Virus record (IMG/VR): IMGVR_UViG_3300046543_000726
Span: 1 to 20,088 of that record
Strand: one strand, 5' to 3'
Source of the DNA: a virus
Length of the DNA: 20,088 nt
Every line of letters begins with the position of its first letter. The stretch's first letter is position 1. A program made the position numbers and the translations under genes. Below, piece after piece: positions 11,976 to 18,628 of the stretch. The notes beneath the pieces were generated by a model that was not told the DNA's origin, made no database searches, and saw only the letters and a program-made list of their open reading frames with translations.

Positions 11976-12976
11976 GCTTCACTCCGGAGACTGCTCCTCG
12001 TGTAATTCCTGCCGAAGGCCCCAAGAACGCAAAGATTGCGATCGTGGGTGAGGCGGGAGGCTCCTATGAGAATACTCAACTGCGGCCATTTGTCGGCCCA
12101 GCAGGGGGAGTTCTTGAGCACTGTATGCACGCTGCAGGAATCATCCGCAGCGAGGTCTACATTACAAACGTAGTGAAGCTCCAGCCAAAAGGGAATGAGA
12201 TCGCGCCGTACTTTAACGGTGCAAAGGGACAGTTCACCTTCGAGGGAAAACAATGGGTAGACGCTTTGCTAGAGGAGTTGCAAGGAGTAAAACCAAACGT
12301 GGTTGGAGTGTGCGGCGCTACCGCGCTGTGCGCGCTTACTGGAAAGACCAAGATCACAAAGTACAGGGGCTACGTATTGGAGGGTGTGAATCAACTGAAG
12401 GTGATTCCCCTTATTCACCCTGCGGCAGCATTGCGTGGTCAGTACGTATGGCGCTATCTCATAGCCACAGACCTAAAGAAGATTAAAGCGGAGAGCGGCT
12501 TTCCTGAAATCAGAAGGCCCCAAAGGCAGCTAGTCACTGAGTTCTCCCACGTTCACGAAGTACTTGAATGGATTGAGTACTTTGAGAAGGCAACTCGCGT
12601 GTGCTTTGATATTGAGGTGCTAAACTATGAACTGGCTTGCATTAGTTTTAGTGACACTGCTAGCACTGCTTGCAGTATTCCTCTCGATCATCGCTGGAGC
12701 GAGAGCGACGAAGCTCTCATTTGGAGAGGGCTGCAAAGAGTTCTTGGAAATCCTGCGTCCACAAAAGTAGGCCAAAATCTTATCTTTGATATACACTTTC
12801 TACTTACAAAGTGTGGCATCGAAGTGAAGGGTCCTTTAGAAGATACGATGGTGGCTCACTCAGTGATGTTCCCAGAGCTGAACAAGGGGCTTGGTTTCCT
12901 TGTGTCCCTCTACGGAGGGAGTCAAGCTTACTACAAGGACATGGTGAAATTCTCTAACATAAAGGAAGAGTCATGA
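11972..12976 (+). CDS. UDG-like domain fused to an incomplete Pol I-type 3'-5' exonuclease
   Basis: 334 residues from TTG 11972, which forms a TTGA overlap and has AGAGG 4 bases upstream (TTG 11957 is an alternative). Residues 20-175 resemble family 4 uracil-DNA glycosylases: KIAIVGEAGGSYEN (21-34), RPFVGPAGG (38-46), YITNVVKLQP (63-72) and IHPAA (148-152). The cysteines that bind the iron-sulfur cluster in that family are not evident. Residues 205-334 are a DnaQ-fold exonuclease: Exo I is CFDIE (D213, E215) and Exo II is NLIFD (N269, D273). The protein ends before Exo III, which is instead at the start of the polymerase gene at 13224. Together the two proteins make a UDG-exo-pol arrangement as in SPO1-like polymerases, but split in two. 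Uracil-removal activity is uncertain. Confidence 0.82.
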   Translation: MSFTPETAPRVIPAEGPKNAKIAIVGEAGGSYENTQLRPFVGPAGGVLEHCMHAAGIIRSEVYITNVVKLQPKGNEIAPYFNGAKGQFTFEGKQWVDALLEELQGVKPNVVGVCGATALCALTGKTKITKYRGYVLEGVNQLKVIPLIHPAAALRGQYVWRYLIATDLKKIKAESGFPEIRRPQRQLVTEFSHVHEVLEWIEYFEKATRVCFDIEVLNYELACISFSDTASTACSIPLDHRWSESDEALIWRGLQRVLGNPASTKVGQNLIFDIHFLLTKCGIEVKGPLEDTMVAHSVMFPELNKGLGFLVSLYGGSQAYYKDMVKFSNIKEES

Positions 12977-13227
12977 CAGCGCCAAGTCACGACCTCAACG
13001 ACTGTTGTCAGCATTGCAAGTGCTGGCTTGGGGATCGTTCTAGTAAAGATGGTGAGGCCCAGGGAGAGTGTCATCTAGACCCTCCTCAGGGAGTTGGAAT
13101 GGTCCCTAGGCCTAGCCTCCTAAATCCAAAGGCTATGGACCTGCAACTGATCTTTGGCTGGCCCACTGTGAAGGCGCTACAGTGGTGCAGCAGGTTCGAA
13201 AGAGCTGTTGAACCGACGAAGCAATGA
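12973..13227 (+). CDS. Cys-rich small protein inserted between exonuclease and polymerase
   Basis: 84 residues. ATG 12973 overlaps the UDG-exo stop, and its TGA overlaps the polymerase ATG at 13224. CCQHCKCW (residues 11-18), GECHLDPPQ (31-39), a FGWPTVK segment and a final WCSRFE match the layout of small phage proteins with C-x2-C, C and WC motifs, which probably bind a metal ion. It is a free-standing gene in a third frame, not an extension of either neighbour. Its position breaks the exonuclease domain in two. Whether it helps the two halves assemble or is only a passenger cannot be told. Confidence 0.75.
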   Translation: MTAPSHDLNDCCQHCKCWLGDRSSKDGEAQGECHLDPPQGVGMVPRPSLLNPKAMDLQLIFGWPTVKALQWCSRFERAVEPTKQ

Positions 13228-14750
13228 ACAACGATTTCCTAACCTACAACGCGCTGGATGCAGCGTGCACTATTGAGTGCCGGGACGCCTTCTGGGAGGA
13301 CCTCTCTTTGGAAGGCTATCAGCCTGCTTATGACATGACGGTGGCAATCTACGAACCCCTCATGTTTATGCAGACTCGTGGCATCAAAGTAAACTTTGAG
13401 GCGCTTACTTCCACTAAGGTAAGCATTCTCGCAAGTGCAGCCGAGAAACAAGAAGAGCTGAACAAACTTTGCGGAAGGGAACTGAATGTCAACTCCTCCA
13501 AGGACTGCCAAGCCTATTTCTACGTTGAGCGAGGAATTGCTCCTTACTATAACGAAGGACGAGTCACGGTGGACGACTTGGCCCTGCAACGTATGTCGAG
13601 AGGTACTGCTAAGCGGGGAGGGCTTCGAGAAGCAAAGCTTGTTCAGGAGATTCGTGGTCTTCAAAAGCTACATGGAACCTATCTCGACATTGAGTTTGAC
13701 CCTGACGGACGGATGCGTTGTAGCTATAACCCTCGAGGGACTAAATTTGGACGACTAAGCTCGAGTAAGACTGTTTTTGGCACTGGCACGAACATGCAGA
13801 ACTTGCCTCAAGAGTTCAAGAAGTTTCTTGTGGCAGACCCAGGTTATGTCTTGTGGGAAGTGGATAAGCGGCAAGCTGAGTGGGTTGTAGTCGCCTACCT
13901 AACGCAAGACGCGAATATGCTTAGCGTCGTGGAGAGCGGGCAGGATACTCACATCCACACCGCTTCGTTGATGTTCAACGTAGAAAAGGAGCTACTTGAA
14001 TATGAAGCCAAGATCGTGGGGAACAATAGCGATAGTGACTACATTAGCGGGCTGCGCACTAGTGATGACAGGCTGCGCAGCTTGGAGGGAAAACTCCCTC
14101 GCACCATGTCAGCCAGACAGTGCGGAAAGAAGTCTAACCACGGCCTCAACTACGATGAAGGGTTCGCAAAGTTTGCCCTCATCAACGAGATGGAACAATC
14201 AGAATCCAAACGAATCTGGCTCCTGTACCGCCACATTTATCCTGGACTGCCCCTGTGGTATGAAGCCATTAAGCGGCAGCTGTCTCGAGACAGAACTCTT
14301 ACCAACTGTTTCGGACGAAAAGTAAGATTCATGGATGCTTGGGGGCCGGACCTTTGGAAGGCGGCTTACTCCATGCTTCCGCAATCCACGGTAGTTGATT
14401 CACTAAACCAGGGGATGGTAAGAATCTACCACGATGAAGAGCTGTGCGATGCACATGCCAGTAATATAGATTTACTTGGGCAGGTTCATGACTCAATTCT
14501 TCTTCAAGTTCCGGAGTGGCTAATTCAAGACCCTAGCTTTCAGGATGTACAGAAGCAGGTCTATGACTATGTCTCACCTGAGCTGACCTACAATGGGAGG
14601 ACCTTTAAGATTGCCACAGACTCCAAGTTTGGCCTCAACTGGGGCGGATTTCATAAGGAGCTAAATCCGCTTGGAATGAGAGAGGTCAAAAGCCACAATG
14701 AACTAAAGAAGACCTTGGGGGAACTCGGTGTCCAAGCGAGAACTGGATGA
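13224..14750 (+). CDS. Family A DNA polymerase carrying the Exo III motif at its N-terminus
   Basis: 508 residues from ATG 13224, coupled to the previous gene by ATGA; the ribosome site is weak. Residues 8-12 (YNALD) are the Exo III motif of Pol I-type proofreading domains, cut off from Exo I and II. The polymerase core follows: thumb/template region GRLSSS to NMQNLP (176-195), motif A VDKRQAEW (D214, Q217, E219), O-helix motif B R298, K302, H306, Y310, and motif C QVHDS (420-424, catalytic D423). All polymerase catalytic residues are present, so it should copy DNA for phage replication. The residue equivalent to E. coli Pol I Phe762 is histidine here. Length is short because the UDG and most of the exonuclease are on another protein. 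Confidence 0.93.
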   Translation: MNNDFLTYNALDAACTIECRDAFWEDLSLEGYQPAYDMTVAIYEPLMFMQTRGIKVNFEALTSTKVSILASAAEKQEELNKLCGRELNVNSSKDCQAYFYVERGIAPYYNEGRVTVDDLALQRMSRGTAKRGGLREAKLVQEIRGLQKLHGTYLDIEFDPDGRMRCSYNPRGTKFGRLSSSKTVFGTGTNMQNLPQEFKKFLVADPGYVLWEVDKRQAEWVVVAYLTQDANMLSVVESGQDTHIHTASLMFNVEKELLEYEAKIVGNNSDSDYISGLRTSDDRLRSLEGKLPRTMSARQCGKKSNHGLNYDEGFAKFALINEMEQSESKRIWLLYRHIYPGLPLWYEAIKRQLSRDRTLTNCFGRKVRFMDAWGPDLWKAAYSMLPQSTVVDSLNQGMVRIYHDEELCDAHASNIDLLGQVHDSILLQVPEWLIQDPSFQDVQKQVYDYVSPELTYNGRTFKIATDSKFGLNWGGFHKELNPLGMREVKSHNELKKTLGELGVQARTG

Positions 14751-15930
14751 TTGGCTTACGAGATATCTTGAGTACACAGAGCAGACAGAGCCTCCTACGA
14801 CGTATCACACTTGGTGTGGTCTATCGGTCGTGGCGGGGGCGCTCCAACGCAAGGTGTATCTGGAGTGGGGATTCGAGACGATCTATCCGAACCTCTTTGT
14901 TGTTCTTATTGGGCCCTCAGGAAAGGCCAGAAAAGGGGTGGCGCTCGGGATTGCTAAGTCATTACTACTCGGACTACCAAGTGTGTCTATTGCGCCGGAA
15001 TCGACTTCTGGCCGCGAAGCGCTCATCCTTGCGATGAAGCGATCGCTGAGTAACTTCTCTCTACCTAACGGCGGCAAGATAAACTTTCACTGCTCCATTA
15101 CTGCTTTCAGTGAGGAGCTTTCAGTTCTACTCGGCCAGGGAGACATAAAGCTCCTTGCAAACTTAACGGACTGGTATGACTCAAAAGATGAGTGGGAATA
15201 TGAAACGATCGGACGGGGTAAGGATTCGCTCCAAGGTCTTTGTTTCAATCTTATGGGAGCAACAGCACCCGACTGGCTACAGTCCATGCTCCCACAGGAA
15301 GCTGTTGGTGGAGGCTTTACGTCGCGCGTTATCTTTATCGTGGAGGAAGCAAAGGGAAAGACGGTTCCCGAGCCCCCTCCCCCCAACAAGGAGCTGGGGG
15401 ATCGTCTACGTAGAGACCTTGAACGGATCAACCAACTCAAAGGAGAATTCACGTTCACGGAGTCGGGGAAGAGATGCTATATCAACTGGTACAAAGAGCA
15501 AGACCGTCTACTTGGGGAAGATACGCCAGCGGTAAAGGATACGCGCTTCGCAGCTTACTGTGAGCGCCGAGCCACACATCTCCGAAAGCTAATGATGCTC
15601 GTAAGCGCTAGCCAGGGTGATACACTGAAGCTCGACCAAGTCGACTTTGATAAGGCTATACGAATTCTACAAACCGCTGAAGTGAAAATGGGTAAGACCT
15701 TCGGCGGTCTCGGCCAGGCAAAGAACTCAGACGTCACAGAGAAAATCTTGAATTACATCAAGAGCGTCAAGACCACAACTCGAAAGGTGATAATTGCAAG
15801 GTTCTACCGCGATGTAGATATGTTTGCGCTGAACAACATCGAAGCGATGCTGGACGCAATGAAGGTCGTAAAGATTGAGGTGATACCTAAAACTAACGAA
15901 AAGGTGTATAGATGGATCGGGAACGACTAA
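14728..15930 (+). CDS. DUF3987-like P-loop ATPase, probable replication helicase
   Basis: 400 residues from GTG 14728, overlapping the polymerase by 23 bases, with GGGGGAA upstream. The N-terminal helices (YHTWCGLSVVAGAL) and PNLFVVLIGPSGKARKG (54-70) match DUF3987-type phage ATPases, which have a P-loop variant in place of GxxxxGK[ST]. ITAFSEELSVLL (124-135) is the Walker B region, NLMGATAP (174-181) a sensor strand, and GGGFTSRVIF (194-203) holds a likely arginine finger. The C-terminal 80 residues look like a winged helix. In phages these proteins occupy the place of the replicative helicase or a primase-helicase partner, and its place after the polymerase agrees. No primase domain is seen. 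Confidence 0.75.
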   Translation: MSKRELDDWLTRYLEYTEQTEPPTTYHTWCGLSVVAGALQRKVYLEWGFETIYPNLFVVLIGPSGKARKGVALGIAKSLLLGLPSVSIAPESTSGREALILAMKRSLSNFSLPNGGKINFHCSITAFSEELSVLLGQGDIKLLANLTDWYDSKDEWEYETIGRGKDSLQGLCFNLMGATAPDWLQSMLPQEAVGGGFTSRVIFIVEEAKGKTVPEPPPPNKELGDRLRRDLERINQLKGEFTFTESGKRCYINWYKEQDRLLGEDTPAVKDTRFAAYCERRATHLRKLMMLVSASQGDTLKLDQVDFDKAIRILQTAEVKMGKTFGGLGQAKNSDVTEKILNYIKSVKTTTRKVIIARFYRDVDMFALNNIEAMLDAMKVVKIEVIPKTNEKVYRWIGND

Positions 15931-15947
15931 TGTTCCATGTTGGAACA
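15931..15947. repeat. Palindrome copy 3 (TGTTCCA-TGT-TGGAACA)
   Basis: Identical over 17 bases to copy 1, and again starts at the base after a stop codon (TAA 15928-15930). GTAGAGG follows, leading to the ribosome site and ATG 15961. It lies between the ATPase and the last plus-strand gene. Confidence 0.8.
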
Positions 15948-15960
15948 GTAGAGGATTAAC

Positions 15961-16194
15961 ATGATAACCTCTGGTAATATAAAGCTAGACGCCATCGTCG
16001 CAGAGCTTGAAGCCACAGTACTAGGCTTCGTCGAAGGAAACGCCCTCAAAGCCGCTGAGATAGCAGCCTTGAAGGCGGAGATTACAACGCTAAACGAAGC
16101 GCTAAAGGCAGCTAACGCACTGCTCGAAAAGCGTAAGCGGAAGCCTAAGCCTTTGGCACCACAAGAGCTGCCGCAGCCGCCTGCACCTGGTTAG
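15961..16194 (+). CDS. Small coiled-coil protein, 77 aa
   Basis: ATG 15961 follows GAGG (15951-15954). Residues 8-58 form an Ala/Leu/Glu-rich helix with heptad pattern (AALKAEITTLNEALKAANALLEKRKRK), and the last 18 residues are Pro-rich and basic. It probably dimerises through the helix. Function unknown. It is the last plus-strand gene and overlaps the converging gene at 16145 by 50 bases. No terminator is seen between them. Confidence 0.65.
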   Translation: MITSGNIKLDAIVAELEATVLGFVEGNALKAAEIAALKAEITTLNEALKAANALLEKRKRKPKPLAPQELPQPPAPG

Positions 16195-16399
16195 CAATCG
16201 AAGCGAGAACGTCCCGCTCAATGCTAGGCAGCGCTGCCAGCAGCGAAGCGTTCAGCTTAGCCAACTGCAGCATGATGTTGACGGCGCTAGAATCCGCCGC
16301 GATGCTGGTAAAGAAGGTTGCCAGCAGTGGCAGAGCCGCTTTCTGTGCATCGGTTTTTGCAAGGGCTACCGCCCCAGAGATTACGTCGCTCAAGCTCAT
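16145..16399 (-). CDS. Small Ala-rich hydrophobic protein at the end of the lysis block
   Basis: 84 residues from ATG (16399-16397), after AAAGGAA. It is Ala/Leu-rich and helical (ISGAVALAKTDAQKAALPLLATFFTSIAADSS, ending AAAAALVVPKA). The helices look amphipathic rather than truly membrane-spanning. Its place after a DUF5675 protein and a membrane protein suggests the lysis or late block, but no lysis motif is present. Function unknown. Its last 17 codons overlap the converging plus-strand gene. Confidence 0.6.
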   Translation of the reverse strand: MSLSDVISGAVALAKTDAQKAALPLLATFFTSIAADSSAVNIMLQLAKLNASLLAALPSIERDVLASIANQVQAAAAALVVPKA

Positions 16400-16416
16400 T
16401 TCTGTTCCTTTCGTGG

Positions 16417-16974
16417 TTAGATCTTCGGGGGTGCCCCAGCAACTATAGCACCGTAGCCAAAGGCATAGGCAACGGTTTGAAGTGCCATAGCATACTGTGG
16501 AAACATCTGCGCTGCCACACTAAGGACTAGCATTCCTACCGCGTGTCCTCGAGTGCTGTTAAACCAAGCATCTATTACTTTCATGGGTACTCCAGTAGTG
16601 ATTGGTGCGGGTACTTCTCTGTTTATGCCTATGGTAATCTGATCTGCAGCCAAGAGCTTAGTGAATAGCTCTGCAAAGGCCTCATGTGACTCACCTACAA
16701 AATCCTTCGCCTTCGTTCGGCCTACAAGTAAGCAGTCCTTCGTATCTTTTGCCGTATTCCCCCAGTGAATCTCAATCCCTGTATGCCCTGGTACAGCCAG
16801 CAAAAAGGGCATTATACGGTTAAACTTTACTGAGTGCAAAAGTTTCACGTCGTACACTCCGGCTGGAATTGGAGGCTGCGGTTCCAGAACATAGCACTCA
16901 AATGTGCCATCTATAAGTAGCTGTGAGATTACACTTGTAGCGCTTGACTCCAGCGGAGTGATTGAAAGTTTCAC
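16417..16974 (-). CDS. DUF5675-like protein with a hydrophobic C-terminal tail
   Basis: 185 residues. The start is GTG (16974-16972), forming GTGA with the previous stop. Residues 1-120 follow the DUF5675 pattern: an early LLIDGTFECYVLE strand pair, IPAGVYDV (36-43), LLAVPGHTGIEIHWGN (58-73) and KDCLLVG (79-85). H70, N73 and C81 recall the His and Cys layout of L,D-transpeptidase-like folds, but activity is unproven. Residues 131-180 are hydrophobic helices (HAVGMLVLSVAAQMF, LQTVAYAFGYGAIVAGA), which could anchor it in the membrane. DUF5675 genes are common in phage late regions near lysis genes, so a role at the cell wall is plausible. Confidence 0.8.
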   Translation of the reverse strand: MKLSITPLESSATSVISQLLIDGTFECYVLEPQPPIPAGVYDVKLLHSVKFNRIMPFLLAVPGHTGIEIHWGNTAKDTKDCLLVGRTKAKDFVGESHEAFAELFTKLLAADQITIGINREVPAPITTGVPMKVIDAWFNSTRGHAVGMLVLSVAAQMFPQYAMALQTVAYAFGYGAIVAGAPPKI

Positions 16975-17276
16975 TGTGCGTCAATCTTCTTCTGAACGGC
17001 CTTTGGTACAGTAGCGTCTATAGAGAGCTTCTTCAGCGTTCTTGGGCGGTCCTTCTCTGGAGTAGCAAGGATGAGAGTCTGTGCCCACATTCCCTCGTGC
17101 ATGACACGAGACCAGTTGTCACTCTTGTAGTCATGCCAGTAAAGTAGCCCGATCGCTGCAAGAACTAAGACTACGAAGATAACACTCTTACCTCGTGCTT
17201 GTAGCTCTAAAGGGCCAAGTTTAAGTCCCATATCGTCGGACCTCCGACCGTTAGTGGTTTCCTCTTCGTCAGCCAT
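16971..17276 (-). CDS. Small single-span membrane protein, possible lysis accessory
   Basis: 101 residues. MADEEETT (start 17276) is preferred over an earlier ATG (17291) because GAGAGGGG lies just upstream of it. The N-terminal 30 residues are polar and charged, residues 31-47 (SVIFVVLVLAAIGLLYW) span the membrane, and the remainder ends in a basic helix. With the DUF5675 gene next to it, a holin- or spanin-like role is possible but there is no signature. The stop overlaps the GTG of the next gene. Confidence 0.7.
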   Translation of the reverse strand: MADEEETTNGRRSDDMGLKLGPLELQARGKSVIFVVLVLAAIGLLYWHDYKSDNWSRVMHEGMWAQTLILATPEKDRPRTLKKLSIDATVPKAVQKKIDAQ

Positions 17277-17302
17277 CAAGACCCCTCTCATAGTTAGTGG
17301 TT

Positions 17303-17728
17303 TTATGATGCAGCCATAAAGTGTCCTGAAAACTCAAGGCCTGTACCATCCTTAAAGATTGCATTACTACCAATGGCCGTACTCGCGACAGTCCTGGAAA
17401 AGATTTGAATTTGATTAGCTCCACTAAAACAAGTTGCTGCCATAGAAACAATTGCTGTAGCCAAAGTTCCATCATTTCCAACGGCAACAATTGTTGCACC
17501 TCCAGTATTAGTAAATGGTAAACCAGAGATCGTAGTTGTACTCCCTGTTCCAATTGTATTAATAGTTAAGAGCCCAGAAAAAGTCACTAAACGACCAACT
17601 TTAGTGTAACTACCCACTTGAGTTGTATAGGTAGTTGTTCCTCCAAGCGAAGGAATCCAAGTTCCTTCCTCATACATCTTGAGTGTATGATTTGTTGGAG
17701 TTCCAGAACCTCCAGCAGAGGCATACAC
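17303..17728 (-). CDS. Tail-fibre C-terminal part, in a shifted frame
   Basis: The frame is open from 17764 down to 17303, and the first possible start (GTG 17728-17726) has no ribosome site. The sequence contains MYEEGTWIPSLGG, GSYTKVGRLVTFSGLLTIN and TISGLPF, a C-terminal head-domain pattern common in phage tail fibres. It continues the tail-fibre protein at 17739-18305 in the next frame (see the finding on the frameshift). Together they would make a fibre of about 333 residues. Base composition is visibly more A+T-rich than in the replication genes. It would help bind the host surface. Confidence 0.75.
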   Translation of the reverse strand: MYASAGGSGTPTNHTLKMYEEGTWIPSLGGTTTYTTQVGSYTKVGRLVTFSGLLTINTIGTGSTTTISGLPFTNTGGATIVAVGNDGTLATAIVSMAATCFSGANQIQIFSRTVASTAIGSNAIFKDGTGLEFSGHFMAAS

Positions 17729-17738
17729 AATAGCTGGG

Positions 17739-18305
17739 CTACCAGCAGATGACCTCGAACTGAGTTATACTAGCCCCACCAGAATCATTAGTAGCACCAG
17801 TTAAAAAGTTTAGGGAGCCTGTGCCCTTTGTAACAAAAAATATCCCAGAATTCGTAGCACCTTGAGCAAAAGCGTTCACATTTCCAATTGCAGGAGAGAA
17901 CCCCCAATTTGAAGTTGGAGATGCGAAATCTAGTAATTGTAACCCTAGTGTGCCATTATTCGTCTTGAGCGACAGCGATCCGGTCGTACCGGAGTCGATG
18001 ATGGGGGTGAATACACTTTTCCAGCGATTTGCTGGAAGACCAGAAGAAGCAAAACCATCTGTATTAGGCCGAACATTTCCAGAGCCCACTTGGCAAATAA
18101 TGTCTGACCCACCACCTGTTGCCAGAATCAAAACACCTGCTACAGCGGAATCTACCTTAGGCGTAACTACACTCGTCGTGGCTGTTACAGTACCCGCAGA
18201 TATAGCAATCGCCGGTGCGCCACGATAGAAGAAGTTGTTAAGATCTTGTAGCCACGCCGCGCTTATTGTAGGCGGGCCACCTTGAACAAATGTAGTATCA
18301 GCCAT
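17739..18305 (-). CDS. Tail-fibre N-terminal part
   Basis: 188 residues from ATG (18305-18303), which overlaps the previous stop as TAATG. MADTTFVQGGPPTISAAWLQDLNNFFYRG is the typical virion-attachment start of short phage tail fibres. The rest is Gly/Ser/Thr/Asn-rich, repetitive beta (SAVAGVLILATGGGSDIICQVG, DSGTTGSLSLKTNNGTLGL, TNSGIFFVTKGTGSLNFLTGAT). The frame ends at a TAG (17741-17739) just where the sequence continues in the next frame. It would attach the fibre to the virion and carry the shaft. Confidence 0.82.
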   Translation of the reverse strand: MADTTFVQGGPPTISAAWLQDLNNFFYRGAPAIAISAGTVTATTSVVTPKVDSAVAGVLILATGGGSDIICQVGSGNVRPNTDGFASSGLPANRWKSVFTPIIDSGTTGSLSLKTNNGTLGLQLLDFASPTSNWGFSPAIGNVNAFAQGATNSGIFFVTKGTGSLNFLTGATNDSGGASITQFEVICW

Positions 18306-18628
18306 TAGGGATTAGTCACAGTCGGGTCAAAGAGAGGACTTACGAATCCAGGGATTACACAGCCTGGAATAGCCTCGCCAGGAAAAGCTGTCATTCCATT
18401 CGGAGAACACACAGGCACAAAGGTGGTTCCTGCCTGCTGCACCCAGGGAGGCGTCTGAATGTCTGGAACTCCACGAACAAAGTCCTGTGGCTGCCTAGCC
18501 TCATTATGCTCCGGGCAGCGCCACATTCCCTGCCAGTTCTTCACCATTTCAGAGGCTTTACGCTTATGCCCACACATGGAGCAGGAAGCGTTCCAGTCCC
18601 CTGGGTTAAGGTAATCAGAGATTCCCAT
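18305..18628 (-). CDS. Conserved phage zinc-ribbon protein next to tail genes
   Basis: 107 residues, starting in a TAATG overlap with the ATP-grasp gene. CSMCGHKRKASEMVKNWQGMWRCPEHNEARQPQDFVRGVPDIQTPPW forms a zinc-ribbon-like motif (C16, C19, C38, H41) followed by the RHPQDFVRG-like signature I recall in a widespread uncharacterised phage family found with tail or structural genes. The C-terminal half is Pro/Gly-rich (PGEAIPGCVIPGFVSPLF). Function unknown. Confidence 0.75.
   Translation of the reverse strand: MGISDYLNPGDWNASCSMCGHKRKASEMVKNWQGMWRCPEHNEARQPQDFVRGVPDIQTPPWVQQAGTTFVPVCSPNGMTAFPGEAIPGCVIPGFVSPLFDPTVTNP

Noticed and set aside
12973-13227. A group I intron or intein interrupting the polymerase
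   Set aside because: The insert encodes a well-formed cysteine-rich protein with ATGA overlaps at both ends and lacks intein splice motifs. At 255 bases, almost all coding, it leaves little room for an intron core. RT-PCR across the junction would settle it.
16227-16238. The perfect palindrome GGCAGCGCTGCC
   Set aside because: It is inside the Ala/Leu-rich coding sequence at 16145-16399, occurs once, and repeats of GC-rich Ala codons easily create it.
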